64,000 nucleotides of DNA from Aptenodytes patagonicus (Eukaryota; Chordata; Aves; Sphenisciformes; Spheniscidae), in NCBI RefSeq assembly GCF_965638725.1, contig NC_134949.1, positions 49,504,151-49,568,150 on the forward strand, written 5' to 3'. The position numbers were made by a program, and so were the translations under genes. Positions 1-11,683 of the stretch are shown piece after piece (position 1 is the first letter of the stretch; every line of letters starts with the position of its first letter). Under the pieces are notes generated by a model that saw nothing but the letters and a program-made list of their open reading frames with translations, ran no database searches and was not told the origin of the DNA.

Positions 1-3000
1 GAAATTGCCCTGCCCAAGAATTCCTAGCTTCTTCAATCATTAGTCGATATTATCAATTATTATGCAGCCTGCAGTGTGCAATGTGCTTTCACAGCCAAAA
101 GAATGCCCCAGTGTCTGATTTTGCCAATAGTAAAGCATGTGAATAACTTTACTGACAGGAATAAGCTCATTGAACTCTGTAATAAGACTCAGCAATCCAA
201 GGATGTAGCTAAGAACTGTCATTCTGGAATACAGCAACATGCACATTATTTAAGTCAAGCTACACACTGTAGCTGGCTGTGCAGGACTCAGGAAAAAGGA
301 AAATTTTTTTTTTACCTCCGATAATTATCGTATTTATTATTAACATCATGATAATGTCCCATAGCTCTAACCAGCTCTCATTAGCCAAGGTACTGTATAA
401 ACATACCAGATGATTAAATCCCTGCCAAAGGAAGCTTACATACACTTTGAAGCATAAAAAATGAGAATCCTATTAATTTTATTCCACCGTAATCGACAGG
501 GTCTTTTAAAACCTTAATGCTGTAATAACAAACTGAGGGCTTGAGTGTGATCTCTGCTACTCCTGTGTAAAGCCATAGGAATGCCATTCATTTAGAACTC
601 AACAGAGAGGTTGAAATATGTATTGCTGGCATGAAGTAAAAACACTATTAGAAGAATATTATTAAGGTTGCAATGTCAAGCACTTTAAAGCTTACAGAAG
701 AACTTGTGCACCTCGCTGCCACCTGAGATACCTCAAAGCGAACAAAGTTTAACTGCTGATGACCCCCAGAAACAGCTACATTTTCTCATCTCTTGCCTTT
801 CCAGCAACATCACGAAGGTACCCTACTTTCTGTCAGCTAAAGTGCATTTTCTCCTCTGCCTAACACCAAAACCATTCTTAGATGACTGATCTTATCCATA
901 TTTTGCCTGGGGAAAACAGGGATGCAAAGAGTATTTATACTGCACGGTGCAGAGACACTCAAGACAGCTGTGATCCGTACTGCTCAGGTACGGAAACAGC
1001 GTAGCTGTGCAATCAAACTTACCAATTTTGGGGCAGGCTTACTGCACAATCCTCTACCTCACTGACACAACATCATACATCCCCTCCCTTCTCCCAGGGT
1101 GCTGCGCCGTCACTGCTCAGTGGGGCTGGCAGCTCAACACCAGGAGCCAGCTCAGCTAAATTTTATTGCTGCTAACTTATAAAGAAAATTCCAGATGCAG
1201 TTGCTTGGCATGTGTAAATCACCATCTTCCAACTGCTCAAATCTTGGGCAAAAGGAGCTTTTCAGGGAAGCAGCGCCAGCCGCATTCCCGACACACCCTG
1301 CCAGATTTTGTGTCCCTTCCTCCAGGCACAGAGTGCCGAAGATGTTCAAGGAAACAGTAACAGATTTTGTTACACAGGCAAAAAACAAGGTAATTTTTTC
1401 AGAAAAAAGGGCCAAATCTTTTAGGATGACATTTTCAGAGGGATATTAATTTCTTTTCATCTTTATAGATCAGCCTGAGGCATTTATATTCGAGTCCAAA
1501 CAAAGCCTAGCAAAGCTGTAAACGTCTGAAAAGAAAAGTCCTCTTTTAAGAGGAAGCATTGGTCCACCTTAATAATAGACATTGTCTACTGTCTGCTCTG
1601 ACGGTAATTTGCAAATATAAAAAAGCTTTTGTTCACATACAGTAACCTGCAAAATTTCACTTAAAACAAAAAACCTGGGTGAGGGATTGTAAAGGTGTGT
1701 GTGAAAGACTAATTTGTTGTTCCTGTTTTGTATTCTCAGAAATCAGACATATTTTGTCTTTACTTATAATAAAAACATCCTGCACAGAATCCGAGCATTA
1801 CTCAGTTCCTAATGCTTAAACTGAATATCAGCTCAGCGCTGGGCTTCAGCATGGGCTGAATTTCAGCCCAGATGAGAGGTGCTGCATTGCATTTCTTCAC
1901 AGAGACCAGGGTTGGCCTAGAAACCCCTCAAACAAATGAATGTGGTAGAAATACTGACACAGAAAATTTAGATAATTGATAGCACAGGAAATCCTGATCA
2001 ATTGAGCAATAGCTGAAGTCTCACTGATCCTGAATTTTTTTTTTTATGTGTTAGTAGGCCCCCAGGACACTGAAATTATCTTTTTTTAAAAAAAAGGTGA
2101 AAAGTTGTCTCTCACCGCATTAAGACATTTTGAGTTTCTAGCTCTATGTCTAGTTCAGAATCCTATAATATTAGTGTATGCAGGGAAAAAGGATCTACAA
2201 AATGGATCAGTAATGTCCCTAATGGTCTCTATATAGAGGCAGATAATATCTTCAAGGGGTTCAAGAGTGTTATGACCATCGGTCTGTGGCAGAGCCTCCA
2301 CTGGTAGTCTCTGCCGCTCTGCTGATTTACATCATTTGAGTGTCCAGCCTACCAACTGAACAGCTAATGTGTTTTCACAAATACTAAATACTAGTGCTTC
2401 CAGTCTGTTTTTGTAAGGACATCATTCCCCAGCAAAGGGAAAAAATGCCACCTTTAAACTATAAAGAACTTTTGCCCTGAGTAAACCAAGTGTCAGCCAT
2501 CAATATGTTTTTCAGATGGCTTCACTTGCAGATGGGAATTTATTTCCTACAGAGTTGAGGTCAACAGGAAAAAAAGATGAAAAAAAGACTTCCATAATGC
2601 CCCAAAACATGGCTTTAACAGAAAACCAGAGAAATTCATTAAAATAAAAGTCTTGGAGTTAAGCAAGGACATTGCCCATTTGGGAAGGCAGAAGATCTCA
2701 GTAGCAGGACTTTCCAAAACACTTGTGCCTCTGGCAAAATGAGCAAAGTGCTTCACCATGGTCTCCACATTATGGTAAACAGACCTCCCACGTAGTATCA
2801 TTTTATGTCGCTGGTATCTGCAGTGCTGGAACAGCCTAGGGATGGGAGAAAAGCCAGCATTTCTGCACGCTTCCTGCGTCCTGGGGATCGCAGCTGTGAA
2901 GTACAGCAGGGCGCAATTTCTGTTGCATCTCTCAAATATAGTCCTGAATGCAACTTCTGTCATTAAGAAATATTTCCTAAACAGACTCCATACCCCCACT

Positions 3001-6000
3001 TTCCATCTGATAATCATCTCCTTGTGTTTGTGGTAAGTCAACATCCTTCATCTTTGCCTTATGAGGAAAAGCTATGGCTGTGAGCACTCCAAAATTCCCT
3101 CAGCGTTTGCAGATCCCTACGATAACAAACAACAGAAAGCATCTAACACGCTTTTTTCCTTTCCTTACAGAGACAAGCACTTTACTCAGAAGAGAGCAGC
3201 TCCCATACCAGCTTTCTGCCTGTGCTATCTACTAAGTTACAGCACACGCTTATCTCTCAAATTTGGCAATGAAGAGAGGAGGCGCATGATGCAGCACCAT
3301 CCGTTTCTGGTTGTTGGGGGGGAAGGAAAGGGCAGAGTTTGTATACCCCAATGTCACCACACGCCATGAGAAAACACCAGTGGGTAGCCTTTATTTCCCT
3401 TCGGCTATGAGGTGTTTGGAGCAAACTCAGCCACCTTCCTTGAATGCAGCATCTTGCTGGAGTCCCTGGAGTCACTCATATGTGCTGCTGTGTAATGGAG
3501 GGGGTCTGGCCCGATGCTTGTGTTCCTGGGGTAACTGAGCAATGCTGAACACGCACACTCAAGGTCTAGGGGGGCACTGAACTGAGCTTAGCAATTTGTT
3601 CCACCATCTTCACTCAGGCAAAGCTTTCGGTGATTTATAGTGGTGTGGAGAGAGGGCCTAAGCTGTAGCCTCATTTAAATGTTCACATGCAATTGTTTTT
3701 CCTGGAGCTCTGAATAAAGTGTCATCACGCTTCTCAACAGGGAAAAGATTTTGGATAAGCTTTTCAGAGAAGCTGAAGAAATGCCCTCCAGACACACGAT
3801 TGTTAAGCCCAACTTCAGTTTTGCTACCAGAGCTGCCTTTGGCAGCCACATTTTTGGTCTCTCCCTGCTTTCCTCACCACTCCCCGCTCCTCAGAGGGGG
3901 GGGTCAGTGCCCTGTGACGCTGGATGGGCCCCGAGGAAAGGCTGCTTCCTCACGCCTGCCATCCCTGTTAGCAGCGGCAGAGTGCTGGGTGCTATACAGA
4001 AAGGACCCAGGGAAGCCATGCGGAGCCAAATCTACACAGCGACAGGGAATGGAGATGGGGAATAAGGTCATCTGCTAGGAAGTGGCATGAGTACAGCAGT
4101 GGTATTTTCTTACTTCTTCCTCTCATATACACCTTTCCTATAGCTCACTACAACTGACCGAGACCATGAGACCCATCCTGTTTTTCACTGTGAAAACAAA
4201 GAGGAGCAGGGAGGCTTAAGGCTGGGAGAGAGCGGAGTTGATTTAGGAAACATGAGACAAACAGCAAGAGAGTAACAGGGAAAAGAGAGAGGGTAAGAAA
4301 ATGAAAGAGGAAAGGACCATGGAGCTCAGGAAAAGGTCTGTGGAAGAACAGAAGGCACAGGGGGAAGAGCAGCGTCAAAGAAGGACAAGCAAGAGAATGG
4401 GGAAAGAGAAAATTATGGCTACAACAATGACAAAAACCAGAAAGAGTTGGAAGACATTTTGAAGGTGGCCATAGAGTGGTTTGAAAGGGTGTGAGCGGGA
4501 AAGAGGAAATGCAAGAAGGGGAACCAGCACGATGAGCTACACGATGTTACTGCACAGAAAACAGAAAGCAAAGTGCTAATGGGCACCCAAACACTGAGGG
4601 GAACCTTGGCCTTACCAGAGCAAAGGGGACATGGATGCCACGGGACACAATTTCACCCTTTGTGTTAAAGGCACCGATGGGTCGTGTGAGAAAGCTCTGA
4701 TCACTTCTGAAGGTACAGTTTTCCTTCCTAATATCTCCATTGCTTCTGAAGGAATTCAGTACTTCACACTCCTACACTATAATATGAAGCAGGTTGTGAT
4801 TTTTTTAGCTGCAAAGCGGGGATATTCCCCCCCCTTTCCTCTATACACATCAGGCCTGTCCCTACAGGCACAAAGGATTTATTCTTCCCTTTACAAATTA
4901 CTTTACCAGCTGAGGAACTGCAATAGCTGCCAAACCCCCCAGAAGCCCGAGACCTCTGCCCCATCCCAGCAAGGACTGAAACAAGGGAGGGGAGAGAGGA
5001 AGCGAGTTATTTTGAAACAAGTGCTGGGGGGGGACCGCAGGAGCAAGCAGGGCCCGGCCTCAGAAAAGCTAGCAAGTGCTCGTGTAGCATGAGCCATTCC
5101 CTTCACTGTGCTAGGGCAGAGTTACCCGGGAGCCTGTGTGGGGAGGGTGAACATTGCTGGTGAGAGCCCTCACCACTTTTCCCTCCAAACCATTTGTAAT
5201 TAAGAGCCGGCACACGAGCAAGTGTAAACACCCCCAGCAAAATCAGAGGTTGAACCAGGTTTTGGTTTGGCTCCGGTTCTGGTTTGGGTTTGCCTGTGAC
5301 CAAAGTTGTTCTCGCCCAGTCCTGGTTCAAGTTCAGCCAAGGTTTCTGACTTACAGCCCTGGTTCAGGCCTCACTCAAGGAAAAATCTGGAACAAGTTTT
5401 CTGCCTGACTCTGCTGAATGTGTGTGTGAGCAAAGCTGGTCTTCTTTGCTTGCTTGTCCCAAAAAATGATGAATTGCAGAAGTACCCATTTGGTGTTAGT
5501 CATTCAGTGAAGCAGGAAGGAAGCAGGAAACCCTTGTGAGCACTAACTTTTCAAAGCAGCTTGCAGAGAAAGCCAAGGCCCTCCTCCCCTAGGCTACATT
5601 GCTGCACGCTGCTCTTTACCTCCTCACCTTAACGGGCACCTAGTCACAATTAACATTTGCAACACATTCAGCCGGAAATATTTGCCCAGTGCAAACAGCT
5701 GAGGCATTCGGCATCAGCCTTTTCTCTGTGCAAGGCGTATTAAAAAGGGGGAGGGAAGAGGAGCCCTACACTTGCTGAACGGGAGAGGCCCGATTGCGCT
5801 CAACAGGTTCAGTTCACGCTGTGACCCTGCCCGGCTTCCTGCTATTCAGATGTGTTACTTCCCCTTTGTGGTAATGGCCTGTGGCAGCCAGCCAGAAAAC
5901 ACTATTAATTTCAGAAGTGGCCTGACAACAAACCCACAGCGAAATGAGAGGAAGTGGCGGGGAGGCCATCTGTTGACTTCAGCAGAACAGTAGGGACGCA

Positions 6001-7170
6001 GCTATGTAGGTTCTACAAGGAAAGCAGATTAATAATCCACAAAGAGGAAACTGGCTAAAATTATCCGCAGACCGTATTAAAAAAAAAAAAAAAAAGAAAG
6101 AAAAAAAACCAAGGGAGTCACTTGAGCTGCAGCTGGACAGGAAATTGCTAGAGCTGCTTGCAAATCTCCACTTTGAACAGAGCAGCACAGGGAATGCCAA
6201 GAGCGGAAACCGTTCAAAACTGGATTAGCACAAGCCAAGTTTAACTGCAACCCACTTCTACTTTCACAGTTTATGCACTCAATCTAGGCCACTACTGCAT
6301 GAGACACTGACTCACTTTTTTCCCATGTTTTGTTTGCTTTTCATTTCACACACTTGCAGTTTCTAAAATTACTTGAAATGTGCTCTGGCTGCCAGGAGTT
6401 CTGCAGAACCCCAGCCGACAGCCCCAGCTGCAGCATCAGCCCATCACCGTGGTACTACACGCAGATTTTGGCACCACCCTACCTTGGGCCACTCCTCATC
6501 AGGAAGGATGTTAATGAAAATAAGTTGCAGCAGGAAGTTTTGCAATCGCTAGAATCCCCCTTTTTCCTTCTGCAGAGACAGGACTAGCTGAAGGGTCCAA
6601 AGAGGAAATGAGGTGACTAAGGGTATATAGACACTTTTCCTCCTTGCCTTCACCTGCTAAGTTGCAACATGGCTGAACAGCAACAGAAAAATCATTTACA
6701 GGCTGCAGACCGTTGATGGATCTCTGTGAAATGAGCTCCTGCCAGACGGATAAGGAAAGCACAAACCTGTCTCCTGGCTTCTGTAATAGAGTGGCCAAAA
6801 CTTGTAAACAAACCCAGAAAACAGCAGCTCCTTACTCTTAAAAAAAAAAAAACCAAACCAACCAAAAAAACCCCCAACATCCTTATGGTCCAGGGTCAGG
6901 TGCATCCCTGGGGTAGCAAAAGTATGCCAGAATATTTCGCAATTAACCTAAAGGCCTTCAAAAGTGTTCCCTTCACCAAAGCAAGACAAGAATCCAGCAC
7001 ATGCACTGTTTATTCATTTAGGCATCAGTGGACCAAAGGGGAAATCAAGGCTTTATTGTCTTAGGGGCTGTACAAAAGCTCTTGAAAGCAATCATTACCT
7101 TTAAACATAACCATATGTGTATGTGCAATTAACCACACCCACACAGAGGGGAAAGGGGGAATAAACCAGG
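1..7170. other. Intergenic DNA downstream of DUSP6
   Basis: No exon, RNA gene or recognisable transposon was found here. Local oddities are a purine-rich plus strand at about 4190-4460, a run of GGTTTTGG-like repeats at about 5255-5300, an A17 tract at about 6078-6094 followed by GAAAG and A8, and an A13 tract near 6840. The longest ATG-initiated open frame is on the minus strand at 2547-3044 (165 codons). It has no family resemblance I recognise, and a frame of that length is expected about once by chance in 64 kb. Confidence 0.7.
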
Positions 7171-7179
7171 CAGGTTCTC

Positions 7180-8404
7180 AATAGCCAAAAATAGTTATTT
7201 ATTTATTAATAATTTAAGGTTTTACATTCTTATAATAAATTCCATCTTAAAACTTTTACACCGTGAATTAGACTCTCCCTTATTGGCAACCATGTGCAGG
7301 TTCACTGTGCGTACACACAGGTACAAATGCTCGCACATACTTCCAGTTTTATACAAAAAAAAAAGAAAAAGACACAAAATATTGCATTTGAGGTGAAGCT
7401 CCCTGAAGAATTTGTACAGAGGTAATGCACTGTTTAGCACATCTGAAAGTTTTAAAAAGTGATCAAAAATCTTTCGCATTCAAAGACAAACCTCCTCCCA
7501 GATGATCTATTTACAAAAGGTAAGGCAAAAAATTAATTTAATTTAAAAAATATATATATATATATCACGTGGAAACTACATCAAGAGTGTGAGAAAAAAA
7601 AAATCACCACAAGGAAAAGAAAGATATATGAAAGAAGAGACTGTACTTGCTCACAAAACATGATTTGCAAACTTCTCACCATTGCCGTTTCTCCCTCACG
7701 GAAAGCTTGCTTCAGTTGAACAATAAAATTAAGCATGCTGCAAATATATTCTTTGCAATTAAAAAAAAAAGAACAAACAAATAAAGCAGAATTTATGAAG
7801 AGAACAAAAACACAGATGTCCCTTGGATTGATTTCTCGAATACATGTGAATTCAAAAAAAAATTGCAAATCGATTTAAGATTAAATATTTACATTGATCA
7901 AGTAGACTACTACCGAGCTCCCGGCAAACAAGTACTCCAAATACACTAAGCTGAAATCTCTTTCTTTGGCTCCTCTAAATTAAAACAAACAAACAAACAA
8001 ACAGAAATAACCAGTCTTCACTGAAGACAAAGATGTGTGTCACAGATCCGAAAGCAGAGAGGGAAGCAGGACAGTTCCAGTCTCTAGAGAACACGTGCTC
8101 AGCCTGTCCAGCCTTACACTACCCCCCTGGAAGTCCTCGGACCCAAGCCACTGCGCAAGTAGGGATGAGCGTGCTGCCCACCTGCCGCCTGGTCACCGCG
8201 GTCCTTCCCAGAGAGCTCACCACGTTCCCTCCCTTCGCAATAGCCGATTCCATACTGTGTAACCTTTCCTAGCCTGCACTGGCAGCTGCTTTTTGATAGC
8301 AGAGGCCAGAAAAAGAGAAAGCTGCGTTTTCTTTATCGCTGCCAAAGAGAAACCATTGAGGAGTGATCCCATGAAACAGACAGGAGAAGGGAGGCGGTGG
8401 GAGC
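7180..8404 (-). other. DUSP6: DUSP6 3' untranslated region
   Basis: This AT-rich stretch lies between the DUSP6 stop codon and the first good tandem poly(A) signals. It contains an (AAAC)n run at about 7983-8002, a (TA)n tract at about 7550-7565, several A-rich runs, and TAAAT/ATTTA motifs (for example at 7883-7892) of the kind that confer mRNA instability. DUSP6 is an immediate-early-type feedback gene, so an unstable mRNA is expected. The left boundary is inferred from the poly(A) signal and is uncertain by tens of bases. Alternative signals further left could extend it to about 7000. Confidence 0.7.
7198..7207 (-). terminator. Tandem poly(A) signals of DUSP6
   Basis: The minus strand reads AATAAATAAA here: two overlapping AATAAA hexamers about 1.2 kb past the DUSP6 stop codon. 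Cleavage would be expected 10-30 bases further left. Further minus-strand AATAAA hexamers near 7052-7057 and 7010 could serve as distal sites. Confidence 0.65.
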
Positions 8405-8712
8405 TCACGTGGACTGCAGGGAATCCACCTGGAAGACATTCTGGTTGGAAGGGGTGGTGAAGTACAGCTGCTGGTTCGGCACTCGATTGTCACAGGGGCT
8501 GCTCAGTCCCAGAGTCCGCTCAAAGTCCAGCAGCTGACCCATGAAGTTGAAGTTGGGCGAAATGTTGGACTTCTTCATCTTGACGATATCATAGGCATCG
8601 TTCATGGACAAGTTGAGCTTCTGCATGAGGTAGGCCACCGTCACTGTGACCGAGCGGCTGATCCCTGCTAGGCAATGCACCAGGACGCCGCAGTTCTTCC
8701 CCCGTGCTTCAT
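8405..8712 (-). CDS. DUSP6: DUSP6 exon 3: active-site loop and C-terminus
   Basis: Encodes the remainder of codon 281 to residue 382 and the TGA stop at 8407-8405. It carries the cysteine phosphatase signature HCLAGISRS (C294 nucleophile, R300 phosphate-binding), the [12 protein letters not shown] segment, and the C-terminal tail rich in polar residues that is highly conserved in vertebrate DUSP6. Confidence 0.98.
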
Positions 8713-11623
8713 CTGTAGAGAGACAAAGAGGCAGAGAAGGACACGTAAGACAGGGGGTCGGTAACTGATCTCTCAACACAAGTGAGATTAGTATCAAGTA
8801 GGAAGAAAGGACGATTCTGATCCCAGTGGCCAGCAGTGCAACGCAAGAGTTAACTTCACCAGCTTAAAACCAGGACAAGAGGAGAATCCACCCCGCTACG
8901 TATATGTACCCAAGTATGAGTCCCAAGAGCTGAGAAAACTAAGAATGAGACAAAGGGAGCAGGATACGCTGCGTGACACTGTTTTAAAAGTCAGTTTCAA
9001 AAGACACGCTTTGGCCTGGAGATTTGCCTTAAATTCTTACAGTCCCCTTGCCCCAGCATGGAAATCCTACAATATGTCACTGAATGCCTTTTATACAGGC
9101 CAGCAGACTGCAAAGGTCTATTAAATTATTCTCCAACTGTTGTGCAGCTAACAATGGAGGTATTCAGGCATTTTAAAAGAATGAGGGAAGTCACAGGGGA
9201 CAGCCCATTAGGAGGAACAGGATGTCAACATTGGTTGAAAATGGGTTCCTTTGTAATAGGAAATGCATTACAATGCCTGGAGATTACTTTCTTTGTGGCT
9301 TCCAGCCCACATTTCTTCCTGCTGGGCTCAGGTTACCTACATTCTCCACTATTACCGGTATCATTCAACCGGATTACAGCACAGCTTCCCAACAGATAAT
9401 GCGGTGCCCACCCCACCGCATGGGGTGGTGGGCATGGGATGGGATGATTTTAGTCCTCCCCAAAACGAGGGAGAGTGTGCAAATTTTAACCAGAACTCCT
9501 TGAGCCCAGGGAGACGCGTTTCCAAAGCTGACAGATAATGTCTAAGGGCTGGTTCACCGAGGCACCGAGCCCGAGAGGTCTATCATTATTACCACGAGAT
9601 TTAATTAAAGCCCTGACTATACATTTGCCAGGGATATCGCCTCTGAATAACTGAATAACTTGTATTTAAAAGCTAAAGTTAGCTTCCCAGATCGTTTCTT
9701 GTTATTATACTGCTCTTCAGTAACCTCAAGAAGAAAAAAATAGCAACAACAACAAAAAAAAGACGAATAAGCCATCAACCTCAGGCTCATTTACCTCCCC
9801 CCCACTCTGCGAGGAAGAGATTTAAAAAGATCCCCCATCCTGCCCATTGCTCAGTTCCCAGCTCCGACACAAACGGCTCGGGGAGGAATCCCACAGCCAG
9901 CCAAACCAGGTATACGTTTGCAACCTGCAAACGTCGCTTACAATTCACCGGGGCTCCTCAATAACCCCCCCAAACAGTCCCCACCCACCCCTCAACTTAA
10001 GCCAGCTTTAAAACCAGAAAGCGGGGCATCCCCCAGAGACTGCCAGCAATGCTGCTACTGCTTCTCGCCCGAAACCTCTTGAATTCTGCAAAAGAATTCT
10101 GCCGCTTGACATACAGCTATTAGCAAATAACCGGGTCTCACCTATAAAGGAGATGGCCTCAGGAAAGAACTGAGACAGATTTTGGCTCCAGTGGTCAGAG
10201 ATCGGGATCTGTTTGTACTTGAATTCGCCGGCGTTTTCAAAGAGATTAGGCAGGTTGGGGGTAACATTCAAGATGTATTTAATGCCAAACTCTTCTAAAA
10301 CGTCCAGATTAGTGGAGTCCTTGGCACAGCCTAAGTAGAGGTAGGGTAAAATCTCCACCGGGAAGGAAGGCTGGTTGTTGGAGAGAGGGCTGCCGTCGGA
10401 GTCGGTGGCACTATTGGGGTCTCTGTCAATGTCAGATTCAATGTCTGATGAGGAATCGGAGCTGATTCGGAGGCCTCCCAAGCCCAGGACTGGCAAAGGA
10501 GGAGAGCTGCTGCTACACGAACTGTCTAGGTTAGTTTCGCAGTGCAGGGCGAACTCGGCCTGGAACTTGCTGAAACCACCTGGGGAGAAAAGCAAAGGGG
10601 AAGAAAAAAAAAAAATGCAATCTGATACAAGATGGCAAGCCGACTTACCTCCCTGCCACAGCCCTGTCTGCAAAGGGGCATCTGTTTCCCACCCTCTCGA
10701 GCCCCGGGAAAAAGAAAAAAATGTCACGTTCTCACGCAGACGGACTAACCTCAACGAAGGTTTAAGAAAATCGCCCGCTGCGGCGGAGGGCGGAGGGCTC
10801 AGCACACTCAGGATTAAAGCTCTGTGCCGCTTCGCCCTGCGGGGACCTCTGGAAAGATGTCTCGGCGGCAATTCCTTCTGCCCTCCCCGGCTCACGCCGG
10901 GCTCCCCGTTAGCCCTGTCCTCCCCACGCTGCTACAGCGATCCGAGTCCTCGGGGTCTCCTTAAACAAAGCGAGGACAGGGATGCCGGGGGGGGGGGGGG
11001 GGAGGGCAGGGGGCTTTTCCCCCTGCCCAGGTTGGGGTCCTCCCGGAGCGTCAGTATGCAATGCCCGGGGGACGCTGCGGACGCTCCCCCCCCCCCCCCC
11101 CCCCGGGCGCAAAGCCGCACCGCAGAACCGCGGGGCTCGCCTGCCGGACACCCACAGCCCCGGGCTCCCAGGCAGGCAGCGATGTCTCCCACAACCCCGG
11201 GCCCGGGCGGCCCTCCTCACCTTCCAGATAAAACGCCTTGCAGCCTTCGTCTTTGAGGCGCTTGAGGAGCAGCCCCAGCACGGACTCGCCGCCCGTGTTC
11301 TCGTTCCAGTCGCGGCTGTGCTCGTCGTACAGCACCACCGTGTCGGTGCCGCACCGGCGGGCGAAGCGCTCCCGGTCCTCCTCGCTGCTGGCGACGAGGG
11401 AGCGCAGGGGCAGGTTGCCCTTCTGCAGCCGCCGCAGCATGATGCCGGGGATGGCCACGTTGATGGCCGACTCGATGTGGGACGACTCGTACAACTCCTG
11501 CGGCCGACAGTCCATCAGCAGCAGCCGGTCGTTGCCCATCTCCAGCTGCTCGTTCAGCCACGCCACGGATTTACTAATCGCCATTTCCGACGCGAAAGGG
11601 ACGGGTCTGAACGTATCTAGCAT
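8405..11623 (-). CDS. DUSP6: Dual-specificity phosphatase 6 (MAP kinase phosphatase 3)
   Basis: Cytoplasmic phosphatase that inactivates ERK1/2 by dephosphorylating the TxY activation loop; it is a classical negative-feedback regulator of FGF-RAS-ERK signalling. The coding sequence joins 11623-11221, 10579-10142 and 8712-8405 (403+438+308 = 1149 nt, 382 residues plus stop; human is 381). Residues 1-134 form the rhodanese-like MAPK-binding domain with the kinase-interaction arginines R64-R65. Residues 135-208 are a serine-rich linker with a leucine-rich nuclear export signal (LGLGGLRI) and SP sites at S160 and S198, where ERK phosphorylation is known in the family. The dual-specificity phosphatase domain follows, with general acid D263, catalytic signature HCLAGISRS (C294, R300) and the conserved C-terminus ending in DSLQST. 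Against human there is one extra residue near residue 78. All splice sites are GT-AG with matching phases. No broken or missing catalytic residue is seen, so the gene looks functional. Confidence 0.98.
8713..10141 (-). other. DUSP6: DUSP6 intron 2
   Basis: 1429-bp phase-1 intron with donor GTGAGA and acceptor CTCTCTACAG. It contains a short GC-rich hairpin near 9406-9432 (arms CCACCCCA/TGGGGTGG). No exon-like segment or mobile element was recognised in it. Confidence 0.95.
10142..10579 (-). CDS. DUSP6: DUSP6 exon 2: linker and first half of the catalytic domain
   Basis: Encodes residues 135 to 281 (both end codons are split). It begins with GFSKFQAEF, continues with the serine- and aspartate-rich linker and nuclear export signal, and enters the phosphatase domain at about residue 208 ([20 protein letters not shown]). 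It includes the general-acid aspartate D263 in ISDHWSQN. The acceptor is CCCCAG|GTGG and the donor ATAG|GTGAGA. Confidence 0.97.
10580..11220 (-). other. DUSP6: DUSP6 intron 1
   Basis: 641-bp phase-1 intron with donor GTGAGG and acceptor TTCTCCCCAG. It is inside the CpG island and holds a G16 run (10987-11002) and a C19 run (11086-11104) on the plus strand. Long open frames on both strands here reflect the high GC content and are not supported as genes. Confidence 0.95.
11221..11623 (-). CDS. DUSP6: DUSP6 exon 1: start codon and ERK-binding domain
   Basis: Encodes residues 1-134 plus the first base of codon 135. The start is the [10 protein letters not shown] methionine, equivalent to MIDTLRPVPF in mammals. 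The domain carries [10 protein letters not shown] and the basic kinase-interaction motif [10 protein letters not shown]. The donor reads GAAG|GTGAGG at 11220-11215. The annotated ATG has a weak context (C at -3, C at +4), whereas in-frame Met14 has a strong one (G at -3, G at +4). Confidence 0.97.
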
Positions 11624-11671
11624 GAGGAAGGACGGGGGGAGCGGAGCGTGCTCTGGAAGCGCCCCTCTCTC

Positions 11672-11683
11672 TCACAGAGGCAT
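11672..11683 (-). CDS. Minimal upstream ORF (Met-Pro-Leu) in the DUSP6 leader
   Basis: The minus strand reads ATG CCT CTG TGA, ending 48 bases before the DUSP6 ATG. It is the only minus-strand ATG seen between the main start and about 12,000. Its context is weak (C at -3 and +4), so any effect on translation would be mild. Whether it lies in the mRNA depends on the transcription start, which the sequence does not show. Confidence 0.4.
   Translation of the reverse strand: MPL

Noticed and set aside
10375-11256. Long plus-strand open frame of 293 codons antisense to DUSP6
   Set aside because: It overlaps DUSP6 exon 2, intron 1 and exon 1 in GC-rich DNA, includes homopolymer-encoded Gly/Pro runs, and has no start context or family resemblance; it is a shadow of the real gene.
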